Source: Streptococcus pneumoniae (GTDB lineage: Bacteria > Bacillota > Bacilli > Lactobacillales > Streptococcaceae). From it: DNA of 64,000 bases. A program made the position numbers and the translations under genes. Below are positions 1 through 5,582 of the stretch, one piece after another (position 1 is the stretch's first letter; each line of letters starts with the position of its first letter). The notes beneath the pieces were generated by a model. It ran no database searches and was not told the origin of the DNA. It was given only the letters and a program-made list of their open reading frames with translations. The stretch lies in contig NZ_CKYA01000005.1 in NCBI RefSeq assembly GCF_001113365.1, forward strand, positions 1-64,000, written 5' to 3'.

Positions 1-2070
1 ACCTACATGGTCGGCTGTATCCACTACTGCTGGGACTGGTGCACTTGGTGCTTGCGTTTTCAAGTCATCTCTGGCCTCAATAGCAGCCTCTAAAGCTGTA
101 AGATAATCTGTTCTGCTTTTTAAATCTCCCGAGTCCAACAACCCTTTTATTTCGTCTAATTTTTCTTGATAATTTCGAGTAGTTCCTGGGGTTTTCCTAT
201 TCTCATCACTATTTTGTTGCTTCAACAGTCTGTCATAAGCCTGTTGCAATAATGACTTCGCTATGTGTTTAGTATCCTGAGTTATACTAAACTCTAATCC
301 AGCGATAGGTAGAGCATAGTGCTTCCACGGAACTTGGTATCCCATACCCAAATGAGTATTATCCGCAGAACTGATACGCACAGTATATTCAGTGTATCCG
401 ACAGGAATCTCAATATCTTTACTTGTAAACGTACCTGTCCTTCCGTTGGGACTGTAGCGCCTATCAGCTAGTTTCTTGTTTAGAGTGTCTGGAGTTGTGG
501 AACCTCTAGGAGTATCAAAACGTTGAGAATTTCCATCTCTGGCCGCAATCACTTGCATATTAGCATCTTTTTTACCCACTGAAGGATCAAAAGTAACACT
601 ATAAAGACTGGTAAAGTTGCTATTCTTGGTAGTTCTACCCAACACCTCAACCTTATACTTAGCTTTATGACCATCTATATCTCCTGTATATCCAGTCTTG
701 AACGAAACCTTTGTAGTTGATCCAGTAGTAGGCGAATAAGCTTTAAATGTTTTTTCTATTCCATTGTAGCCTTTTAATCCTCTAGCAATTGTTAATGGTT
801 CACCAATTTCTCTATACTTTGTTTCGTCAAATACTGCTTGATCTTTCGTTTTTTCAGTTCTTACTTCTGATAAAAGCAAGACATGCTCATTTCCACGATC
901 CACAACAGACTCTAGAGTCCATGTTCTATTGGTATACTCGTGTAATTTTACGGTATTCACTGTCTCAATCGGAAAGACACCGTCACTTGTTTTTCTTGCA
1001 ACAGCAAACTTCCCCCGTCCTTCTGAATCTCTTACAGCCTTCCACCCTCCGAACTCATCTAATTCTTTTACTGTACCCGGATCTATACCCTTGGTTGCCG
1101 CAACCTGATCTATATCTGCAAGTTTTGTTTCATTAGTTATCGTCGTTGGAAGAGTTTTTAAGGCTTTAACCAACTCCTCTAAACTCGCATCAGCGCTCGG
1201 TGCAGTATAAGTTTGATTCGCAGCTGGATCAGTATCAGTCGTTGTCTCACCTGTTCGGAATGGATTATTTCTATCTAGGGCTTGTCCATTACGTGAATCA
1301 TGTTGTCCTGAATTTGCGATAGAGTTGCTTCCTGTAGCTTTCTCAGTATTGCTGGCTTTCTTACCGACAGTCGCTTTTCCTTCTGTGGTATCTAGTTTAG
1401 GACTTTCCACTTGCGCTTTAGGCTTATTACGTAAACCGCTGCTAGCTGTCATAAGAAGTTTTCTGTAAGCTTTTGTTAACTCCTCTTGACTTTTGGCTGT
1501 TGTTAGGGCAAGTTTTGCTAATTCTAAATGTTCTTTAAGGGTTGCGACACTTTCATCTGTCTTAGTCGCATAGCTACCTGAGGCTAATTTAGCATCAATT
1601 TCTGCTACGTAATCTTCCAGCTGTTTTTTATCCAAGTCAGATGTAGCTTTTTCTGTTGCTGAAGCAGTAGATGATACTACTGGCGCTGGAGTCGCAGTAG
1701 TAGATGTTTCTTCTTTCTCTTTTGAAACAGTAGGTGATTCGACTGATAGTGCGCTTGCATCAGTAGATGTTGGAGTAGTTGTTTCTTCTTGACCATTCGG
1801 AGCAGTAGTCTCACTGCTACCAGAATTTCCATCCAACTGACTGACTACTGGAGTCGCCCCGTAGGTTCCATTCTGGACATCTGGGTCTTTCAGTGGCGAG
1901 CCTTGTCTTCCCTCATTAGTTGGGGTTACACCTTGCTCTGTGGCAGACACTGTCCCATTTCCTGGAAATATGAACAAGGCTGCTACTGCAACACTAGCAG
2001 CTCCAAAACTAACCTTACGAATCGAAAACCGCAGGCGTTTTTCTCTATCTTCATTACCTTTATAAAACAT
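1..2070 (-). CDS. YSIRK-type cell-surface protein, N-terminal 690 residues (3' end outside window)
   Basis: The reading frame is open from the ATG at 2070 to the window edge. Residues ~14-45 form a YSIRK-type signal (FSIRKVSFGAASVAVAAL, then a cut near VSA), so the product is secreted at the septum and probably wall-anchored, although no LPXTG motif is inside the window. A Thr/Ser/Pro-rich linker follows, then a helical FIVAR-like segment (KKQLEDYVAEI...), an HDSRNG...NPFRT linker, a beta-rich domain, and a second helical segment near residues 590-680. The FIVAR-like segment and linker closely match those of the giant adhesin at 14939-25969. AGGAG at 2082-2086 supports this start; the ATG at 2077 is out of frame. 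Ligand and exact family are not recognised. Confidence 0.85.
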   Translation of the reverse strand, partial: MFYKGNEDREKRLRFSIRKVSFGAASVAVAALFIFPGNGTVSATEQGVTPTNEGRQGSPLKDPDVQNGTYGATPVVSQLDGNSGSSETTAPNGQEETTTPTSTDASALSVESPTVSKEKEETSTTATPAPVVSSTASATEKATSDLDKKQLEDYVAEIDAKLASGSYATKTDESVATLKEHLELAKLALTTAKSQEELTKAYRKLLMTASSGLRNKPKAQVESPKLDTTEGKATVGKKASNTEKATGSNSIANSGQHDSRNGQALDRNNPFRTGETTTDTDPAANQTYTAPSADASLEELVKALKTLPTTITNETKLADIDQVAATKGIDPGTVKELDEFGGWKAVRDSEGRGKFAVARKTSDGVFPIETVNTVKLHEYTNRTWTLESVVDRGNEHVLLLSEVRTEKTKDQAVFDETKYREIGEPLTIARGLKGYNGIEKTFKAYSPTTGSTTKVSFKTGYTGDIDGHKAKYKVEVLGRTTKNSNFTSLYSVTFDPSVGKKDANMQVIAARDGNSQRFDTPRGSTTPDTLNKKLADRRYSPNGRTGTFTSKDIEIPVGYTEYTVRISSADNTHLGMGYQVPWKHYALPIAGLEFSITQDTKHIAKSLLQQAYDRLLKQQNSDENRKTPGTTRNYQEKLDEIKGLLDSGDLKSRTDYLTALEAAIEARDDLKTQAPSAPVPAVVDTADHVG

Positions 2071-2089
2071 ATATCATTTTGCTCCTTTT

Positions 2090-2166
2090 CCGATAATTAT
2101 CGGTTAATATATAATGGAAGGACAAATAAAAAGCCCCCCCCCCTAAAATATTTATGCATATTTTAG
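2090..2166 (-). promoter_or_regulatory. Leader with hairpin, G10 tract and 14-bp palindrome
   Basis: In transcript order the leader carries a 9-bp stem-loop (CTAAAATAT / ATATTTTAG, 2143-2166), directly followed by ten G residues (plus-strand C10, 2134-2143), and then the perfect palindrome CCGATAATTATCGG (2090-2103) just upstream of the ribosome-binding site. The homopolymer lies between promoter and start codon, so slippage would change leader length, not reading frame. A regulatory role is an inference. Confidence 0.5.
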
Positions 2167-2179
2167 ACTGGCATAATTC

Positions 2180-2208
2180 ATTATACTCTTTTTTGTTTTA
2201 TAAATCAA
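2180..2208 (-). promoter_or_regulatory. Promoter of the YSIRK surface-protein gene
   Basis: On the minus strand TTGATT (2203-2208) and TATAAT (2180-2185) are separated by 17 bp. This predicts a leader of roughly 100 nt before the ATG at 2070. Confidence 0.7.
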
Positions 2209-2257
2209 ATGTTATGAACTAAGCTTGGTATCATGCATCTTATCGTGGAAATATAGC

Positions 2258-2303
2258 GTTTCACGCGAAACACCCTGCGCCAAGCAAGGTGTTCTTGTTT
2301 TTA
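2258..2303. repeat. 46-bp direct repeat, copy A (hairpin/terminator sequence)
   Basis: This segment, beginning GTTTCACGCGAAAC and ending in five T and an A, is identical over 46 bp to 5537-5582. It contains a 9-bp stem (ACACCCTGC / GCAAGGTGT) followed on the plus strand by a T-rich tail. The two copies bracket the toxin-antitoxin module. Confidence 0.85.
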
Positions 2304-2416
2304 TACTCAATGAAAATCAAAGAGCAAACTAGGAAGCTAGCTGCAGGTTGCTCAAAACACTGTTTTGAGGTTGCAGATGGAAGCTGACGTGGTTTGAAGA
2401 GATTTTCGAAGAATAT
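2303..2416 (-). repeat. BOX element (A-B-C type)
   Basis: The sequence reads boxC-boxB-boxA on the plus strand. It starts ATACTCAATGAAAATC, has a boxB core around CAAAACACTGTTTTGAG, and ends in GATTTTCGAAGAATAT. BOX elements are interspersed non-coding repeats typical of pneumococcus and close relatives. Confidence 0.9.
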
Positions 2417-2458
2417 TAAACCCCAAATTATTCATATCTCACACTAACCAAACAATTC

Positions 2459-2500
2459 AAAAACCACCAGAAGAGCCGTTAAAATACTGCCCTTCTGGTG
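2459..2500 (-). terminator. Terminator of the toxin-antitoxin-chaperone operon
   Basis: A 12-bp stem with one G-U pair (CACCAGAAGGGC / GCTCTTCTGGTG on the minus strand) ends in TTTTT. It lies about 170 bp downstream of the SecB-like gene and may work in both directions. Confidence 0.7.
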
Positions 2501-2671
2501 ATTTTCATTGATAGCTGAGTCTCGAAGAAGGTAGAGTTTAAATTGAAACTACTATCATACAAAACTCTTTGATCCTATTTATTTTTATCACAATTTTGAT
2601 TTATAGTTCTCCGAATACCTTTTAAATGTGAAAGCATTTCATTGGAGCTTTGAAAAATACATACACTGTTT

Positions 2672-3106
2672 TTATTCGTATGTTAACTTGATAGAATCTT
2701 TGTCTTCAAGCATTTTTTTAATGTTAACGACAGGCAATATGAAGTTGGGGAACTCATTACCCCGAGTAATCATATCAGATACGATAGGCCGAATATAGGA
2801 CCAAAGAATTGCTAAGCCATTCTCTTTAAGAAAAGTTTCAAAATCAATATCAAATTCTGTCTCGTCATATATAAATGAAAATTCTCCAACAATATCTACA
2901 ATAAGCTCAAAAGCAGAATCATCTGAATCTATATTTCCTTGCTTTGTTATCAAGTTAACATAAGCAAGGTTTTCAGATTTTCTTATTAAAATCTGTGCAG
3001 ACAATTCAGGATGTAAATTAATAGTACTATTTGTTTGGTCAAAACTAGGATTTCTTCGGTATGATACTTCATTTAAAAAATAATCTTTAAATTGTAAAGA
3101 GGACAT
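2672..3106 (-). CDS. SecB-like chaperone of a toxin-antitoxin-chaperone operon
   Basis: The product is 144 residues. Its C-terminal half (about 95-130) has the SecB signature: NGLAILWSYIRPIVSDMITR followed by the proline-rich LPVVNIKKM, matching the SecB pattern of an aromatic/Pro-Tyr-x-R-e-x-I-s-x-x-x-x-R helix and a P-V-N-F strand. In toxin-antitoxin-chaperone (TAC) systems a SecB-like protein holds the antitoxin in a folded, protease-resistant state. The start codon overlaps the stop of the upstream antitoxin candidate (TAATG), with GAGG upstream in that gene, so translation is coupled. Firmicutes such as streptococci lack canonical SecB, so a general export role is unlikely. Assignment to TAC is inferred from family and context. 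Confidence 0.8.
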   Translation of the reverse strand: MSSLQFKDYFLNEVSYRRNPSFDQTNSTINLHPELSAQILIRKSENLAYVNLITKQGNIDSDDSAFELIVDIVGEFSFIYDETEFDIDFETFLKENGLAILWSYIRPIVSDMITRGNEFPNFILPVVNIKKMLEDKDSIKLTYE

Positions 3107-3450
3107 TAAGCTGCCACCTCACTATTTTCTTTTGTTGTAATTAAGTTTTCAGAATCTATTGGTAAATATGAAAAACATGACTTCTTGTTTTTTATATTAT
3201 ATTCAGGCATTGCATTTACTTTAGTTACAGAATTCAAATCATCAAACTCTTTTTGATTATTTAATTGAGGAGTAAAATGGATTTCATCTTTATATTTTTT
3301 AAGACTTCCTGATATATTCAAATCATAAGCAAATTCATTGTTTACTGAATAAATTTTGTTGGCCTTAATATTTTCAACTAATTCTTGGAACATTGGAGAA
3401 TCCATCAAAGAAAATTCTTCAGTTCCTAAAAAGTTTGACAATAAACTCAT
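3106..3450 (-). CDS. Antitoxin candidate of the toxin-antitoxin-chaperone operon
   Basis: The product is 114 residues with no domain I recognise by sequence. The start is the ATG at 3450, because AAGGAGGC (3455-3462) sits 4-5 nt upstream; longer in-frame starts would overlap the toxin gene. It lies between the ART-like toxin (14 nt gap) and the SecB-like gene (1-nt overlap), the position expected of the antitoxin in TAC operons. The C-terminal third (after about residue 75) is polar and probably flexible. It could serve as the chaperone-addiction tail, and it ends in ...SEVAA, which resembles a ClpXP-type C-terminal degron. Function is inferred from position. Confidence 0.65.
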   Translation of the reverse strand: MSLLSNFLGTEEFSLMDSPMFQELVENIKANKIYSVNNEFAYDLNISGSLKKYKDEIHFTPQLNNQKEFDDLNSVTKVNAMPEYNIKNKKSCFSYLPIDSENLITTKENSEVAA

Positions 3451-3464
3451 AAAAGCCTCCTTAT

Positions 3465-4052
3465 TTATAAAATGTTTGTAATACAATTTAAATCACGGAT
3501 ACAGATTTCTTCTCCATTCTTTCCGTCAATTACTGGTAAAGATGGAATAGCAGTATATGTTTTGGACTGCACTGCTTCATAATTCTTCCCATGCTGAGAC
3601 GCTAAATCAAGCAACAGTTCAATAATTAATCCTTGATTTTGGTTAAGAAGAGTAGCTCTATTTTTGGCTCCGCTACCTGAAATACCTGCAATCTCACGTT
3701 CAATTTGAATAGATGCCGCTTGTCGATATTCCTCTAATAACCTTTGGTTTTTTGGGTTATCTAAAATAAAAATCTTATCTATAGATTTTAGGGTGATTTT
3801 AGCATGAATTAACTCAGGCCTAACCCCAGGTTTGCTTAGTTCAAATGACTTATACTTTGCGACATAAGCAGAAGCAATCGTTTTACCAGTATCTTTGTTA
3901 AAAGGTAGAAAAAAGTAAATACCATTACCCAAATCGTTCGGATGTCTCTGTTTATGAATACCAGGTTTATATTTCTCATAAGAAAACCCAGCAGATAGAA
4001 TCTTTTCTTTCCTTTTATTGGTGGTGCCGTGCCACCCACTATATTGTAGCAT
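3465..4052 (-). CDS. ADP-ribosyltransferase-like toxin (CmdT-like)
   Basis: The product is 195 residues. Near the N-terminus WHGTTNKRKEKILSAGF is followed by NDLGNGIYFFLP and an Ala/Tyr helix. This is the layout of H-Y-x ADP-ribosyltransferase folds: a His-Gly-Thr NAD-binding strand, then a G-x-G-I/Y-Y-F strand, then helix. No signal peptide is seen. The start at 4052 is chosen because AGGAGG (4057-4062) is 4 nt upstream and the promoter at 4081-4109 ends only ~20 nt before it; an ATG at 4109 would lie upstream of the transcript. With the antitoxin candidate and SecB-like chaperone it matches the gene content of CmdTAC, whose toxin ADP-ribosylates mRNA. The substrate here is unknown. Confidence 0.7.
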   Translation of the reverse strand: MLQYSGWHGTTNKRKEKILSAGFSYEKYKPGIHKQRHPNDLGNGIYFFLPFNKDTGKTIASAYVAKYKSFELSKPGVRPELIHAKITLKSIDKIFILDNPKNQRLLEEYRQAASIQIEREIAGISGSGAKNRATLLNQNQGLIIELLLDLASQHGKNYEAVQSKTYTAIPSLPVIDGKNGEEICIRDLNCITNIL

Positions 4053-4080
4053 AGAACCTCCTGATGAAGCTACTAGCTTA

Positions 4081-4109
4081 ATTATACTGTTAAAGCTTAG
4101 ATAATTCAA
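4081..4109 (-). promoter_or_regulatory. Promoter of the toxin-antitoxin-chaperone operon
   Basis: TTGAAT (4104-4109) and TATAAT (4081-4086) on the minus strand are 17 bp apart, giving a leader of about 20 nt before the toxin ATG. Confidence 0.75.
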
Positions 4110-4193
4110 CTATTACGGGCTTTTTTGAAAAAATTCTAGCGATTTCCAGAACGTAACTGAGCATTAAGACAATAACTACCTCACCTTATCATG

Positions 4194-4246
4194 CCGAAAT
4201 TATCGGATTTTATCAGAATTAAAACCCCATAAAATCGGGCTTTTTT
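4194..4246 (+). terminator. Inverted repeats upstream of the toxin operon
   Basis: An imperfect palindrome CCGAAATTATCGG (4194-4206) runs into an 8-bp stem (GATTTTAT 4206-4213 / ATAAAATC 4229-4236) followed by GGGCTTTTTTG. It reads as a plus-strand terminator, but no plus-strand gene precedes it. The GGGCTTTTTTGAA motif recurs at 4118-4131. A role as operator is equally possible. Confidence 0.35.
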
Positions 4247-4358
4247 GAAGAATAGAGTGGATTGGAACTAGAACAGTACACTACGACTACTAAAACATTT
4301 CTAGAAATTAATTTGACTTTCCTAATCAATTTGTTCAAATCTTATTTCAATCTACTAT

Positions 4359-4383
4359 AAAAAAACACAAGCCTAAGCCTGCG
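4359..4383 (-). terminator. Terminator of the TenpN-like toxin gene
   Basis: A 7-bp hairpin with G-U pairs (CGCAGGC / GCTTGTG on the minus strand) is followed by seven T, ten bases after the toxin stop codon. A nearly identical terminator lies at 5094-5118. Confidence 0.8.
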
Positions 4384-4393
4384 GAAACATTAT

Positions 4394-4909
4394 CTATTCT
4401 AAATAGTCTTTTTCTGTTATGACTCTTAATCTAGTAGAATAATTCTGGAATGTTGAGAATTTAAAGCGTTTAGGATCTTCAAGTTTGTTTCTATCGTTCA
4501 TTTCTAAAGCACGGTTATAGTCTATAATAGCTTTCACTAACTTATTGATTATAGCTTTATCATTATCCATTACTTTATAATAATCTTCGACTTTCCGAAG
4601 GCGAAAAGTGGTATTTAGTAAATAACTTTTATCTTCTAAAATCAATGTTTTACCAATATCTAATCCTTCAACATATCCTTCTTTTGCTGAATTTCTAAGC
4701 TTATACTTCAATTGATACTTTTTAGGAATGTAACTTCTAAATGGAATCAAGAAAGTTAGCCCCTGTATTTTGACAACAGTTACCGCAAATCCCCTTCCTT
4801 TATTCATTACTTCCTTCGTCTTAAAGTCATAGTCCATCGCTTGAATAAGGTCGTAATCCTTGCACATTTTTAAATCAATTTGACCTAATTTTAATTTTTT
4901 GCTTTTCAT
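4394..4909 (-). CDS. Type III toxin-antitoxin endoribonuclease, ToxN/TenpN-like
   Basis: The product is 171 residues, the usual size for ToxN-fold toxins. The block KIQGLTFLIPFRSYI, then a basic Lys/Tyr stretch, GLDIGKTLIL and an I-N-K-L helix fit the TenpN branch as I remember it (GLTF-IPFRS and GLD-K motifs). Such toxins cut RNA and are held inactive by a small repeated RNA made from the leader of the same transcript. Here a strong promoter, a ~130-nt structured leader and an intrinsic terminator precede the gene, which is the standard architecture. It sits next to the TAC operon in a repeat-flanked module. The classical tandem repeats of the antitoxin RNA are not obvious, so the exact subfamily stays open. 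Confidence 0.75.
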   Translation of the reverse strand: MKSKKLKLGQIDLKMCKDYDLIQAMDYDFKTKEVMNKGRGFAVTVVKIQGLTFLIPFRSYIPKKYQLKYKLRNSAKEGYVEGLDIGKTLILEDKSYLLNTTFRLRKVEDYYKVMDNDKAIINKLVKAIIDYNRALEMNDRNKLEDPKRFKFSTFQNYSTRLRVITEKDYLE

Positions 4910-4924
4910 TTCTATTCCCTAGAT

Positions 4925-4947
4925 AAAAAGCTCACTAAAAAGTGAGC
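4925..4947 (-). terminator. Leader terminator between antitoxin RNA and toxin gene
   Basis: A perfect 7-bp stem GCTCACT / AGTGAGC is followed by TTTTT on the minus strand. It ends 16 nt before the toxin start codon. In type III systems such a terminator sets the excess of RNA antitoxin over toxin mRNA. Confidence 0.85.
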
Positions 4948-5056
4948 AACATTTCCAATGAGATACTTCTGTTGACGAGCGCGTCTCTCCGCCCCCTCAT
5001 TGCCTCACGAAAAGGCTAGACGAATCGAAAGGAGGTGAGTTTTCCTGTTTTCAATT
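4925..5056 (-). ncRNA. Candidate antitoxin RNA of the TenpN-like toxin
   Basis: The RNA would start near 5056 and run to the terminator at 4925-4947. It contains GCCT/AGGC and GACG/CGTC hairpins enclosed by a long-range CAATGAG/CTCATTG pairing. It also contains a 12-nt segment, TCACCTCCTTTC (5027-5038), identical to the 3' end of 16S rRNA (anti-Shine-Dalgarno). The position between promoter, terminator and toxin gene is that of a type III antitoxin RNA, but I see no clear tandem repeat. Confidence 0.55.
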
Positions 5057-5062
5057 CTACTT

Positions 5063-5091
5063 ATTCTTACACATTTTTTTAATTTTGTCAA
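5063..5091 (-). promoter_or_regulatory. Promoter of the type III toxin-antitoxin locus
   Basis: Consensus TTGACA (5086-5091) and AAGAAT (5063-5068) are 17 bp apart on the minus strand. Confidence 0.8.
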
Positions 5092-5093
5092 AC

Positions 5094-5118
5094 AAAAAAA
5101 CGCAAGCCTAAGCCTGCG
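5094..5118 (-). terminator. Second copy of the TenpN-type terminator
   Basis: The hairpin CGCAGGC / GCTTGCG followed by seven T repeats the terminator downstream of the TenpN gene (4359-4383). The bases just before it (AATAGATTACA...) also resemble the toxin's 3' end (AATAGATAATG...). This suggests a remnant of a second toxin-antitoxin copy. Confidence 0.7.
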
Positions 5119-5146
5119 GTGAGTGTAATCTATTTTGAAATTTTTA

Positions 5147-5275
5147 AATAAAAAAGGAGCATTTAAGCCCCTCCTTTGAAATAACGGACCCTTTGGCTGG
5201 TCGGTGTACCCAGCATCTCAGATACCCTTTTGCAAGGTGTGGCAGGAACCTTTCTGCCCTCAAATGTCTTTCGTT
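5147..5275 (-). ncRNA. Candidate small RNA, about 125 nt
   Basis: A strong promoter at 5282-5309 and an intrinsic terminator at 5150-5177 (AAAGGAG / CTCCTTT, six T) define a short transcript without a convincing reading frame. It contains recurring AAAGG(G) elements (GAAAGGUUCC, CAAAAGGGUA, CAAAGGGUCC) separated by small hairpins. I cannot assign it to a known RNA family; T-box and TPP consensus elements do not fit. Confidence 0.5.
5150..5177 (-). terminator. Terminator of the candidate small RNA
   Basis: A 7-bp stem AAAGGAG (minus strand, 5171-5177) / CTCCTTT (5153-5159) runs into a T tract. Confidence 0.7.
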
Positions 5276-5281
5276 AATGTT

Positions 5282-5309
5282 ATTCTAGCACTATCTAATT
5301 TTTTGTCAA
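5282..5309 (-). promoter_or_regulatory. Promoter of the candidate small RNA
   Basis: TTGACA (5304-5309), a 16-bp spacer and the extended -10 TGCTAGAAT (core 5282-5287) on the minus strand. Confidence 0.75.
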
Positions 5310-5536
5310 GTTTTCTCAATCTACCAGACTTGATACGTATTAGCTACACCCTCAACAAACTTAAAAAAGTTCTCTTATCTGAAACCATCACAAAAAAACA
5401 CTTGTTTTACTAATTTTAAGTGTACCACAATACCTCCAATTGCTAATCGATAGAATTGCTCTTAGGAAACATTCCCTTTCTGCTATTCTAGCATAAGTTT
5501 GTCTAACTGTGGCATTTGAAACTAGATAATTCTTCT
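5310..5536. other. Intergenic stretch without a recognised feature
   Basis: No credible reading frame, hairpin or repeat was found between the small-RNA promoter and the right-hand 46-bp repeat. Confidence 0.5.
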
Positions 5537-5582
5537 GTTTCACGCGAAACACCCTGCGCCAAGCAAGGTGTTCTTGTTTTTA
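5537..5582. repeat. 46-bp direct repeat, copy B (GH20 stop codon plus terminator hairpin)
   Basis: Identical to 2258-2303 and includes the stop codon of the GH20 gene (5580-5582). On the minus strand the 9-bp stem ACACCTTGC / GCAGGGTGT follows the stop codon directly, so it probably ends GH20 transcription. On the plus strand the same hairpin has a better T tail. Confidence 0.85.

Noticed and set aside
789..1136. Plus-strand 115-residue frame
   Set aside because: Antisense shadow of the YSIRK surface-protein gene; composition is not protein-like.
2672..3106. Canonical SecB export chaperone
   Set aside because: Streptococci export without SecB, and the gene is translationally coupled to a small accessory protein behind an ART-like toxin.
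3451..3486. Upstream start for the antitoxin candidate at 3486
   Set aside because: It overlaps the toxin gene and has no ribosome-binding site, whereas 3450 has AAGGAGGC.
4053..4109. Upstream start for the ART-like toxin at 4109
   Set aside because: It would lie at the -35 box of the operon promoter; the ATG at 4052 has AGGAGG at the right distance.
5147..5275. T-box leader or TPP riboswitch
   Set aside because: The CUGAGA-like and GGGU elements are in the wrong order, the T-box sequence is absent, and no gene follows the terminator.
5204..5413. Plus-strand 69-residue frame
   Set aside because: It is antisense to the candidate small RNA and its promoter; no ribosome-binding site or recognisable protein.
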